From the NCBI GenBank assembly GCA_964007475.1, contig OZ023273.1:62065108-62129107 (forward strand): DNA of 64,000 nt, written 5' to 3'. The stretch comes from Hybos culiciformis (Eukaryota; Arthropoda; Insecta; Diptera; Hybotidae). Shown here piece by piece: positions 1-27,346 of this stretch (within the stretch, counting starts at the first letter, position 1; the number at the start of each line of letters is the position of its first letter). The notes under the pieces were generated by a model. The model worked only from the letters and a program-made list of their open reading frames with translations, ran no database searches and was not told the origin of the DNA. Both the position numbers and the translations under genes were made by a program.

Positions 1-610
1 AGTTTGTTCTACTTTTTTTCAGTTTTCTCCAGTTTTGTATTTTTTTCGTTTAAACCAACCTTTTTTAGGAGTTTTTGGTCTTTATAAAAAAAAAATTTTT
101 TTAAGTTAAATTTTGAGAAAAAAATTATTTTCGAAAAGTCTACTTTTTCAACTTTTTTTGTGGGCATCGCAGAAATTTTCGAAAGATGCATTTTGAAGGG
201 CATTTGGGAGTAGTTAATTTTAGCTTTTTAGGTTTTGGCGATAAAATAAAGGAGAGAGCCAAAAAACTCCTTTGAAATTCCAAAAAACAGGCCAAAATTG
301 CTATTTTTCGCGTTTTTGACCTGTTTTTTGGATTTTCAAAGGCGTTTTTTGACGCTCTCCTTTATTTTATCGACAAAACCCAAAAAGCTAAAATTAACTA
401 CTCCCAAATGCCCTTCAAAATGCATCTTTCGAAAATTTCTGCGATGCCCTTAAAAAAAGTTGAAAAAGTAGACTTTTGGAAAATAATTTTTTTCTCAAAA
501 TTTAACTTAAAAAATTTTTTTTTTTATAAAGACCAAAAACTCCTAAAAAAGGTTGGTTTAAACGAAAAAAATACAAAACTGGAGAAAACTGAAAAAAAGT
601 AGAACAAACT
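1..610. repeat. Foldback (palindromic) element with ~295-bp arms
   Basis: Bases 1 to about 295 are the reverse complement of about 316 to 610, with only scattered mismatches and a short asymmetric centre near 300-315. The arms begin AGTTTGTTCTAC and end GTAGAACAAACT. The two similar 64-residue open frames at 9-203 (-) and 408-602 (+) are simply the same arm read on each strand, so they are not genes. The left edge coincides with the window edge, so a longer arm or a target-site duplication cannot be excluded. It looks like a young MITE or foldback insertion, because the arms have hardly diverged. The family is not recognised. Confidence 0.85.
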
Positions 611-2880
611 CAAAAAAAAAAACCCGTACGAGGTCTTATGATGCAGGGCTCGTATACTGTATTAAGTAAGAAGACGTTTTGTTCAAGATACATAATAGCG
701 ATGGACATTTTTTCAGTGCTTAAGTTCACGTCAAAAATTTATTAAAAAAGGGAAAAAAGGAAAGAAAGGAAAGAAAGTACATATATTTTAACTCGTTTGA
801 AATGTGATTTTTTGAAAATTTTCATCAGCCATTGGCTCAGCCATTGGCTGGATCATTGTTGTCACTCCAAAAATTAAAAAAATACAAAAAAAAAACTAAT
901 TAATTAATTATTGAATGTTCAGACAAAAAGTTCTTAAACTTTGTTAATAAATTTCATAGAATTTTTTCCTGAATGTCGATATTGGATTGATTTTCACGCT
1001 TGGAAATTTTAAGCATAATTTTCATCGTTTAGTTTAAAAGTTATTTCCGCTTCCGGGAAAGAAAATAAAAAATAAATAATTTTTTTTATAATTTCAATTG
1101 ATGCCATTGATAATAGAGGATCTTAAAGGTGTTAAAACAATCGATTTAGGCAAGTGAAAATGTGTAATAAACAAAAAATTTTGATTTAATTTTTAGGTAA
1201 TTTGCTTGAATCGATACTTTTTTTTTTTGTCGTAGCGTAAACAATTTTTTTTTGTATATTATTGGATAATTCTAAATGCTAAACAAATTAATCGACGAAT
1301 TTACTACACGGCGATTCGCCGTAGTATTGAAAATGTTACGTGACGTCCGTTTTTTTTTTTATAAATGCTTTTATTCTTACATTACGTAATGTAAAAATAT
1401 TACATAATGCAATATTTTTGGTCACTGAATACACACTATGAGCTCTTCAAACGTCGGGTATTAGTTTCAAATACAATTATATCTAAACTTATGTGTACAT
1501 TGCATTGAAATTTATTTTATTTGATGTTGATATAAAAATAATCTAATCACTAGTTTATCTTACCTCTATTTGCAGAATCTCTCCATATCAACAATTTTAT
1601 GTGCACATTTAATTATTATATTTAAGATAAGATTTCCAAAAGAAAACAGAATAAAATCTAATAATGCGTGGCAATTTTATTTGTTTTTATCATCCGCAAT
1701 AAAAATTTGCAGTAAAAAAGTATACATTGTAGGATAAAATATTAAAGAATTATTCTTATACATGATTATTAAAAAATTAATCTCATTACATGCATATTTA
1801 TATTCATTTAATTAGGTTCTTACATTAGCTAAATATTTTTTTGATGATCATTATATATTGTAAAAAATTCCGACTTGTGGGTTTTTATACATATTGATGT
1901 AAGTATAAACTTACAAAACCACATATGTATCAAAAGAACTCGACACACCCTATCTAGAAAAACCCTACTCTATCGCTTTGTAACTAGCATTTGATACTCT
2001 ATTCCCAGCACCCAAATTTTTCTTTGAATGCGATACTACACTACTGTTAGGGTTCTGGAGGGACATTGAAAATTTGAATAAAATGAGACCTTGTTAAAAT
2101 TTTATTATTTTAATACTAAATTCATTAATAAAACAAATTTTACAGTTTGTTATAAGTACATATAATGCAATGTACATTTAACTTCTATATATAATATCAG
2201 TGGCACACGTTATTATATTATTTTTTTATGTACATAATTTTGATTATTTTTCATAATATTGCTGTTGATAACTTCAATTAGATAAGAATTTTTCTGATAA
2301 CATTTTATGTTTTATTTTATTTAATGATTATGCAGAATTAAAAAAAAAACTTTCATTGTGGATTTTCAGTTATAAGTATCTATGAGTATATAACAAACAT
2401 ATATAACTTTAATGTTTATAACAAAATACGACCTTGTCGAAAGCAAATCAAAATGACGTTTTAAATTTTTATAAGGTTTTCTTTATTATATTCACCTCCT
2501 ACGGCTACGACAGTTCGTAAAAGGTATTTGATTGACTAATAAAGTTTATAATAAATTAAATTAAATTTTTGAACAATTCGCATTTTTCAAAATAAAAAAA
2601 AATAGTTTTTGGCTGAACTGGAAACCATAATAGACTCTTACCGTTCGTCTAACTAAATTACATTATATTATACATTTTTGAGTATCTTTCTTGTTCATTA
2701 GGTTAAAAAAAATAGCTGAACTAGAGTACCTTTTATTGGATGTACCAATAATTTTTCAATTGAATTACGACATTCTTTTGTAATACTTAAGTTTATTCCA
2801 TAATTTGATATCATATTTATTAGATTTTATTATTAGGACTCATAATTATTATTTTCCAATTTTTTTGTTTCAGATATTTG
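611..2880. other. Upstream region of ABCC gene 1, no gene seen
   Basis: A+T-rich DNA with no convincing coding frame. The start codon at 2881 lies seven bases after a pyrimidine tract and CAG (acceptor ending at 2873), so a non-coding 5' exon of the downstream ABCC gene probably lies in this stretch, but I cannot place it. A short palindrome, TTACATTACGTAATGTAA, sits near 1377, and a duplicated CAGCCATTGGCT motif near 828-850. Nothing else stands out. Confidence 0.5.
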
Positions 2881-10524
<7,644 letters not shown>

Positions 10525-13500
10525 TTTTTTTTTTTTTTTTTTTTTTTTTTGTTATTTAATTAGAATAAAATACAATATATAAAATAAATTTATTGTTATT
10601 TACATTTATATACACATTAATGTTGTGTATATATAAATTTTGTTTTAAATGAAACTTAGGTACAATTATTTATAATATTATTAGTGCAGATGCAGATGCC
10701 TTTGTATCTGCAATTGTTATTCTTTTGTAATAAATTTTTTTCTATCATTAAATAATTTATTTGCATTTATTATCTTAAAAGTTTTGCAACAATATTGCAG
10801 TTTTCTCGATTTTTATCCTGAAGCGTTGGCTGGGCAATTACAATATTACTAAATAGAATCAATATCTTTATTAGTAACTTAAAATTAAAATTAAAAACAT
10901 CGAAAATAAACCACAATTTTCCATATTCATATTTTTTTCTCTGCAAACATTTACTATTTACATTGGTATATTTTATAGATTTTGAATATAATAATATTTA
11001 AGGCCGGTTTCCACGATCCAAGTACACTTTGTCCAAGTCGACTTGGACGCTCTTTTTGATCGTGTAAACAGGGTGTCAAAGTCAACTTGGACAAAGTAGC
11101 CACATCAGAATTGAGTTGGACACTGCTCTACTTAATTTGATCAAAGTTGTGTATTTGTAAAAAAAAAATAATAATAAAAAAAAATTTTTTTTATTCTGAC
11201 AAATTTTTTTAATTATTTAAAATTTTAATTTAAAATAATAAAAAAATGAGTAAAAAATTAATTAATAAAAGAAAAATAAAGTGGACTGATCGGGAAAACG
11301 TCCAGTTCATGGAACTGTATAAAGCAAATTTTTTGTATTCATCAAAGTAACTTCAAAGTAAAAAGTTGGTTTAAAGTAACTTGGTCCAAGTGACTTGGAT
11401 CAAAGAAAATTTGATGAAGAAAATATTTTTTTTCTAATTTTTTATTATTATCATTTAAATACTTTACAGTCAGTACATTAGGCTGAGTCAGAATTAAAAA
11501 AAATAATGGATTTTCGTTCACTACTTACTACTTATTTAAAACAGAAATATAAAAAGCAATTGTATCGAATAAGGATTAAAATAAATAAAGTAAATAATTA
11601 TGTGTATCGCTATCAATTTTTATGGGAATGTATAGATATATTTTTTTTTAATAAAACATTAGAAATTAGTTGGCTTACTGGCATATTTAATTTCTATTTT
11701 TTACCACCAATCTATTTAAGAAAATCGCTGTAAAAAAAATTAACAGAAATCATAAATAAAGTATTCTTGCCGACCACAAAACGTATAACTTAATTCTTTT
11801 AATGATATTTGTAGAACATAATTGTTTACAATATATTTTAGCATTAAAAGAATTAAAATCTATTAAATAGTTCAGTAGTTACAAGAATTTTGGTGCCGGA
11901 CGGACAGACGGATATTTAATGAAAACAAGTTATTTTTAATTTTTTTCTTTACATCATTAAATACCATTCTTTCAGAACACAATAGTACATATATCGATTA
12001 AATCTAATAAATAAATATTTTTAATTAAATATTGCTGAAGATTATGTTATTTACATACTTTTTTGAACAAAAGATTTCCTATTTTATTTTGAAATTATCT
12101 CACAGGAATTAGTAATTTCTTTATTTGTTTCTTTTTTGTTGTGGTATTGATGGACGACGGACACAACGACAATCTCATCAAAAATAATTGTTATTATTTA
12201 TATGTTGCTTTTTTCCCCCAAAAAAATTAAATGAAAAACAATTAGTTTTTCAGATACACTGAAAGTATTAAGATCGTTTAAATAAACATTTAAGAACTAA
12301 AATAGTATTTTAATTATTATTTAATTCTTTATTAAATAAATAACAAGGATTTATATCTTAATAATATTGAATTAGACGAAAATTTAATTTGAAAAATTTG
12401 TTATTTGTTATTAAAAGGAGATATTGAGAATAAAATTAATTTTATTTGTGTGGTTTGTGATATTTTTTTTTTTTTAATTTTATTCATTTCAAAAAATTAG
12501 TAAGTAGAAAATTATTTGAGTTTAATAACAATTTGCTTTTACTTTTTATCTTACTTATATTCTTTAAAAAAAAATTAATGAAATACTCAATACAACATAT
12601 TAAGGAAGAAAATTCGTGTTCCTGCAAATTAAAAAAATATTATTGAACTAAATAATAGTTTTTGTTTCACACTTTTAATACTATAAAATCTAAATCGAGT
12701 AAAATACTGTCACTGTGTCATGTTTAAAATTTTAAATATATGTATAAGGTGCAAATACATAACTACAAAATATGTATTATAATATATGATATTTATTGAA
12801 AATAAATGTGACGATTGAATTTCACGTGCATCGCAGGTATATTACAAATATAATAAAAAATGTTAAAAAAAAAATTTCTGAGACTGATTTCATCATATAT
12901 TTCGATCAAAATTAGACGAAATATTATTTATTTTTTGCCAAAAAACAAAATATTTGATATTTAGCAAGGATTGGCTTCAAATTAATAAAAAAACAATGCA
13001 CAGTTTAGAGCTGATTTAAAACTTAACAATTCCACAAACTGAGAGGAAACTCTGCTTAAACTGAACCAACCTAACTCCATTTAATTGTTTAAAATAAATT
13101 TTGTGCGTAATATTTATGTTCCCGTATTTCCCCTGTATACACACATTTAGGGATTGTTTATTATTGTTATTATTGAAATTTGAAGAAAAAAAACCTTTTT
13201 TCGAATCATTTGCAAAGCGTATAGCCCAAAAGAAAACATAGTTTCACATTTCATTTCAGTGATAATTTTGTTCTCTATTATCGAATGTAGTATTATTATT
13301 GAACTGGAGAAGAAGAATTAGAAAAATAAATTTCCTATAAAAACAAGAATTTTTGGTTTTTAAGGGGAACATATTGTGTTAGATTATTATTATTTTTTTT
13401 ATCAATAAATTTAAAATAGTATTAATGCTATTTGGGTTTAAAAAAAATATGCTTGTTTAAAAAGAATCCCAGATGAGAACAATATATTCCTTTTTAGTAA

Positions 13501-15081
13501 AATATTTGAAAATTTTATATGTATTATATTTCTACTCTGAATACAAATAGAAATAAAGTTGTATAAATCGAAGAAGAAAAGTAAAAATATATTATCGACT
13601 ACCATAAGATTTGTTTACATTTTAGTCTTTTGTTTGAGACTAATATAACATTATGTAAAATAAAATCCTCAAAATAAAATCCAAGAAAAATATTGACTTA
13701 AGTAAGCGTGATATATTTTTTCTGATCTTTGTATATGTTATTCTTTTCTATATGATGACGGTAAATTAATTTTATAGACTTTTAGAACGGGTTTGCTTCG
13801 AATTGATAATATATATATATTATCTAGTATATATGTACTAACTATATAAATATAACATTACTTAATATAATTACTCTGCAATAATTTTTGTATACTGTTT
13901 AATGCATTAATAATCAATATAGCAAGGACAACAATATTGCAAGGATTATAAATTAAATAAAAATTATGTATCTTTCTTGATAATTACATAGAAATAAAGT
14001 CGAAATTATAGAAATTTAATATTTTAAATTATTTTTTTAATAAACATCTTTAGTAAGTCACATTTAACATTGATACAAGGCTCTGCTATTACTACAACAT
14101 TATATCTAATAAATAAAGTGATTTATTTGATGTAAATAAATAACGTATTTTATACGAAAGATAGAGTTAGTACCAAAGTTTCAACAATAAGCTGATATTA
14201 TGTGCCCTTTTTTACGCCTTTTTGCATATACTGCATATATATATATTTATATTTTTTTTATTATATAATCAAAACCGGATTACAGAAAAATAATATATAC
14301 CTATTTTTAATTTAAAATAGCCAGCATAAATGACATTTTGAGAATAGTAAAAAAATTGTTATACACTCGATGATGAATTGATATTATTAAAATAATAGAT
14401 TATGATTTCTTTTATTATTAGGTTCTCATTGAAAATGACATTGAAAAATAATTGCTTATCAATTTCAGATATTTTAATGAGAAAATAGTTTCTTTCATAT
14501 CGCTATTTGAATTAAATAGATACATACATAAACCTATTATTATATGTTCTTAAATAATCAAATCAACCCAAATAAAAATATTGAAATCAAAAATTGTAAT
14601 AGACATAAACAATTTGTATTATATATAAAAATCAAATAATACAGGATCGAATATAAAATTAATATAATCAACCGATAAACGGAAAAAACGAAAATTTCAT
14701 ACCAAACCGTAACGATGTTTTCGAGACAGGAAAAAATTCAAATTAAGCTTTATAAAGATTAATTTACGTTTAACAGAACTATAATTACTTAACATCATGC
14801 ATTCAAAATAACAAGAAAATATGAAAATAAGTTAAATTCATGGAACGTAAAAACCTTACGAAAATACTATTCTCCTATCGATCGTAACTCATAATAACCC
14901 TCCTGTTTCTTATTTTTTGCTGTGAATATCGATGTCAATTGTTCTAAATTTATTAGCCTATGGCCTATCTAAAATGATATTTAATTTTTATAATGCAATT
15001 ATGTTTTTGTCAAATATTGTTATCATAAATTTTCTTCAGGTAGGTACTTTTATTTTTAATTTTTTTTTCTCAACAGCTTTA
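10525..15081. other. Spacer between the two ABCC genes
   Basis: The first copy's stop codon is followed directly by about 25 T's (10525-10550), then AATAAA-like motifs near 10563 and 10584 that could serve for polyadenylation. The rest is A+T-rich with no gene I recognise. It contains a degraded inverted-repeat relic at about 11002-11404. The 75-codon open frame at 11506-11733 has no recognisable domain. A GGACGGACAGACGGA motif near 11897 recurs near 36360. The second ABCC gene's ATG follows a splice acceptor (CAG ending at 15076), so its 5' UTR exon may also lie here. Confidence 0.5.
11002..11404. mobile_element. Probable decayed DNA-transposon relic (possibly PIF/Harbinger-like)
   Basis: The segment opens with GGCCGGTTTCCACGATCCAAG followed by repeated CCAAGT/ACTTGG motifs. 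It closes with ACTTGGTCCAAGTGACTTGG, giving inverted similarity between the ends. Between them a short frame from 11247 starts MSKKLINKRKIKWTDRE and stops after about 34 residues. The basic start and K-W-T-D pattern recall the Myb/MADF-type accessory protein of PIF/Harbinger elements, but this is only suggestive. No target-site duplication was found. Confidence 0.35.
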
Positions 15082-23892
<8,811 letters not shown>

Positions 23893-24319
23893 AGTATTTG
23901 AGAATAAAATTAATTTATAATTAATATCAATAATATACTTTTACTGTATGTATCTGTACATAACATTATATTAATAATATAAATAAAATATATTAAATGA
24001 TTTATAAATCTAAACTCTACTCTTTATTTCAATGTTGTCTTTATTTCAATGTATTTATTGATCCTTAAATGGATTCTTACTTCGAATATTATTTGTCTAG
24101 TCTAGTCTTAAAGATTCATATCATAGGCAATCACATCAAATTAGAAAAAAATTGAGAAGTAGTAGGAGTTTGAATAAAATAAAACAAAAATATTTTTTTG
24201 TTGTTGTGCTTAAAAATATTTTGTATCTATGTGGTGAAATTGAGTTCCAACTAAACAAGGTTTCCATAGTTCAATGAATGAAGTACACCACCAGTGTACC
24301 AACAACTTGTTTTGTAATT
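23893..24319. other. 3' flank of ABCC gene 2
   Basis: A+T-rich sequence after the stop codon, with AATAAA-type motifs near 23904 and 23982 that could direct polyadenylation. No coding feature is seen before the retrotransposon relic. Confidence 0.4.
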
Positions 24320-25210
24320 TCAGTTTAACTCCATTGATTCAATCTTATCAACGATATGGGCTTGATTATAATCGTCAGAAAGTTGAAGTAGAAGACATTG
24401 GATTGGAAAGTTGTGCATGTTCAGTCTATTCGAAAAAAAGGCGATAAATGCGATCCCTCTAACTTCAGGCCCATTGCTCTTACTTCTATTCTTTCCAAAG
24501 TAATGGATCCCCCCATTAACAATAAGGTTAAAAAATACCTACAATGCAACAAATTGCTAAGTGACCAGCAATATGGTTTTCGTACGAATAGATCGACTAG
24601 TGACCTGATGACATGCTTATCCCACAAACTCAAAGCCAGTCTTCACAACTCCGGTGAGGCTTGTGTTGTTGCTTTGGATATAGCTAAGGCTTTCGATCAA
24701 GTGTGGCACTCGGCCTTGATTTCTAAAGTCAAATCAATGGGTTACCAAACCCAAGCAATCACCAAACCACCAGCTCTTTAGCATCTCTTAACCGTCGCAA
24801 TGCAGGCGCACTTTCTATTTTTTAAAAATATCTAGTTGGAATATCTAGTGTTCCCTGGAAATAAAGGCCCTACTTCCTCTACTACAAATATTTTCACGTC
24901 AAACAAGTACCGCCTCAACGTCACACACATATTCCGTCAAAAATCCCAGATGTATGAGCTTCGGAGATTCGTTTTCAGTTCGCACCTCGAGAATGTGGAA
25001 TGCTCTTCCATCAAAATTGTTCCCGACAGCTGGCGGATGTTTGATTTACGACTTGCGCCGCTTTAAGATGAGCTTAAATGATTACCGCCTAACTGTCCCA
25101 CTTTTTAATCCCGTCTAAACTTCCTATCCCCATTACCAAATCCATACTTCTTTAAGTATAAAAGGTATCCCACCTACTGATTTGGTAACTTTAATAAATA
25201 AAAAAAATTA
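24320..25210 (+). mobile_element. Non-LTR retrotransposon relic: reverse transcriptase and C-terminus, broken
   Basis: The frame at 24398-24781 reads as the N-terminal part of a Jockey/CR1-type reverse transcriptase: a GDK-DPSNFRPIALTS motif, DQQYGFRTNRST, and then VALDIAKAFDQVWH, the first catalytic-Asp block. The YADD block and most of the palm are missing. About 24890-25110 resembles the element's C-terminal tail in shifted frames (for example CLIYDLRRFKMSLNDYRL). The 3' end runs into AATAAATAAAAAAAATTAAA near 25190-25212. It is 5'-truncated, internally deleted and frameshifted, so it is dead. Placement within the Jockey/CR1 group is approximate. Confidence 0.85.
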
Positions 25211-25251
25211 AAGTCGATGAATTAATCATGGGATTTTTTTAATAAATCAAC

Positions 25252-26398
25252 CATAGGCGCCCGCAGGATTTTTTCTAGGGGGGGGGCAAGAAAAATTTTT
25301 TAAAAAGCTTATAAATATGTTTTTCTTCAACGATGAATATAAAAAAAATGTGTTGAGAATTGAGTTACATGTATCTTATATGAATCTTTTCTTTTTAAAA
25401 GTAAAAAATAACAATCATAAATTAACATTTTTAATAAACGAATTCACTTGCTGGATTAGATAATAAAAAACAAAAAAAAAAAAAATATACAATACATATA
25501 CTCGTATAAAGAAAAAAAAAACCAGATACCTTCCGAATCGTTCCAAAACTTTCAGTAACTCGCCAATTAGAAGAAAAACAAAACCAACGAAGATATTTTA
25601 GACGTAGTTTATGCACGTATGCGACATAAAAAAGACACATTATATGAAACTTTTTGAGGCGTATTATACTCAAACACGTAAATTGAACTTCTCCGGCGTA
25701 AAAGTTAAAAAATGAATCTTTTATATTTATACATCATAGATATTTCTACACCATAGATATTAAGAAATGCAATTGCTTTATTTTTTTGTAACTAACAGTT
25801 ATTTTTTTTTGTAACTGAACGATGATTTTTTTTTTTACGTCGCGTGGCGTAGTTTCGTAAACTCGCGTGAACTACTTCGACAATGTCTCTATCATAAAAG
25901 TAACCAGAAAAGGAATTCTTTTTTCATAAATGTGTTGCTCTTGACTAAGCGAAATATGAAAAAGGAATATCTGGAATTCCGTGCATTTAGAAATTCCAAA
26001 ATTTATAAATATTTTTGTATTTTTACCCGTGACTCAAAAATCGAAAAATTTGAAAAAAAAAAAAAAAATTTAATAATTTATTTAAAACAATTTAAATACT
26101 GCATGACATAAAAATCTGAAAAAATTAAAATCTAAAATTTCTAATTTAAATGTTCTCAAAATTTCTTAGCGCATTAAAAAAGTAAAATTTAAGATCAAGC
26201 AAGGGTTCTTATAAAAAAGTTATTGTGCGAGATAATAAGTTTTTTTTTTCGTTTGAAAAATGACAAACATTCTAATATTATTTAAATTAAAATCGTGTTT
26301 CTAATTTGTACGAGTTTAGTGTTTAGGTCTCATCGCTGATTAAGTTTTATTTTCTTCATCAACGCCCCCCTTGCCCCCCCCCCCTCCGGGCGCCTATT
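25252..26398. mobile_element. hAT-like TIR element with CATAGGCGCC ends
   Basis: The left end is CATAGGCGCCCGCAGG followed by a G-run and CAAG. The right end is CTTG, a C-run, then CCGGGCGCCTATT, the inverted counterpart. Flanks read AAATCAAC (25244-25251) and TAATCAAC (26399-26406), an 8-bp duplication with one mismatch. The interior is A+T-rich without a transposase frame. The family is inferred from TIR form and TSD length. Confidence 0.8.
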
Positions 26399-26767
26399 TA
26401 ATCAACCCTTTACTTTATAAATAAAAAAATATTAAAATTCACATTATGAATAAATCATGATGATTATATTATATATTTGATGTATTGTGCTTTAAAAATT
26501 TAAATACTTTGGTATTGAGTACTAGTAATCTGGGTTGTAAAAGTTCAAATACTTTCGATATTCAAATACAAAGTATTTGTTTTTGAAAAAATAATCAATA
26601 CTTTTCTTAGAAAAGAATTGTATTTAAAAAAGTATATTAATTACAAAGTAATTGTATTTAAAAACTAATCAATACTTTTGTCAAAAATGAATTGTATTTA
26701 GCAAAGGTATTCGAGAAAGTTTTGATTTTTTACAACACATTATACATCCATAAATATTCTCAGTTAT
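26399..26767. repeat. Segment with degenerate TACTTT/GTATTT repeats
   Basis: Between two DNA elements, about 26505-26730 contains many imperfect repeats of AAATACTTT and GTATTTAAAAA in both orientations. It may be the remains of another transposon end, but no boundaries or duplications could be fixed. Confidence 0.35.
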
Positions 26768-26776
26768 GACTACAAT

Positions 26777-27337
26777 TATGTGACCATACGTACCACATTA
26801 CGTGGTACAGTCCCAATTTTTAAGAAAGCGTCCCACATTGCCATTTGTACCACATTTTGTACCACATTTTCCTCGCCAGCTAATTTTTGTAGCATATTGC
26901 TTTGGTCTGGTGATCATTATATATGGAGCTCTCAAAAACACAATTAACAATATTCACATCTTTTGTAAAATTGGTTTTTACAATAAGCATAGCTTTTAAT
27001 GTTTCGATAAAAGCTATGCTTATTGTAAAAACCAATTTTACAAAAGATTGTGAATATTGTGATACATTTTACTCAAATATTATAAAAAAATTGAGCTCTA
27101 AAAAAAAATCAATTCTGCCGAAAAATATTTGTAAGCTGCATTTGTAAGTTTTTATTATATTATTTTAGTCAGATGAATTGTTGACAATATTTTTTTTATA
27201 TTTAGGTAGTTATTTAAAATAATTCTTTATTTTTTTCTATTTAAAATAAATATGGATTATAAAAATTTTAAATATATATGTTTACAATTTTTACACCCGC
27301 TGTACCACCTTGACCCAATAGAAATCTGGTCACTTTA
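26777..27337. mobile_element. 561-bp non-autonomous DNA element with 9-bp TSD and an internal hairpin
   Basis: The direct repeat GACTACAAT (26768-26776 and 27338-27346) flanks the segment. The ends are TATGTGACCATA on the left and TCTGGTCACTTTA on the right, roughly inverted around GTGACCA. Just inside the left end are repeated GTACCACATT motifs. In the middle, 26947-26998 and 27008-27060 form a nearly perfect inverted repeat of about 52 bp around a nine-base loop, differing by one inserted base. There is no transposase frame. The 9-bp duplication suggests a MULE-like or related superfamily, although 8 bp (hAT) plus one chance match is possible. Confidence 0.75.
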
Positions 27338-27346
27338 GACTACAAT

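Noticed and set aside
9..602. Two similar 64-residue frames on opposite strands
   Set aside because: They are the same arm of the palindrome read from both sides, Lys/Phe-rich with no domain. No gene.
11506..11733. 75-codon frame between the ABCC genes
   Set aside because: Composition follows local A+T bias, with no recognised motif and no splice partners. It could be part of the adjacent transposon relic but cannot be supported as a gene.
14932..15081. An N-terminal extension of ABCC gene 2 starting at 14932
   Set aside because: A pyrimidine tract and CAG directly precede the ATG at 15082, as at the equivalent place in copy 1, and the residues upstream have no counterpart in copy 1.
26923..27147. 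74-codon frame at the hairpin
   Set aside because: It runs through both hairpin arms and loop inside a non-autonomous element. No protein motif.
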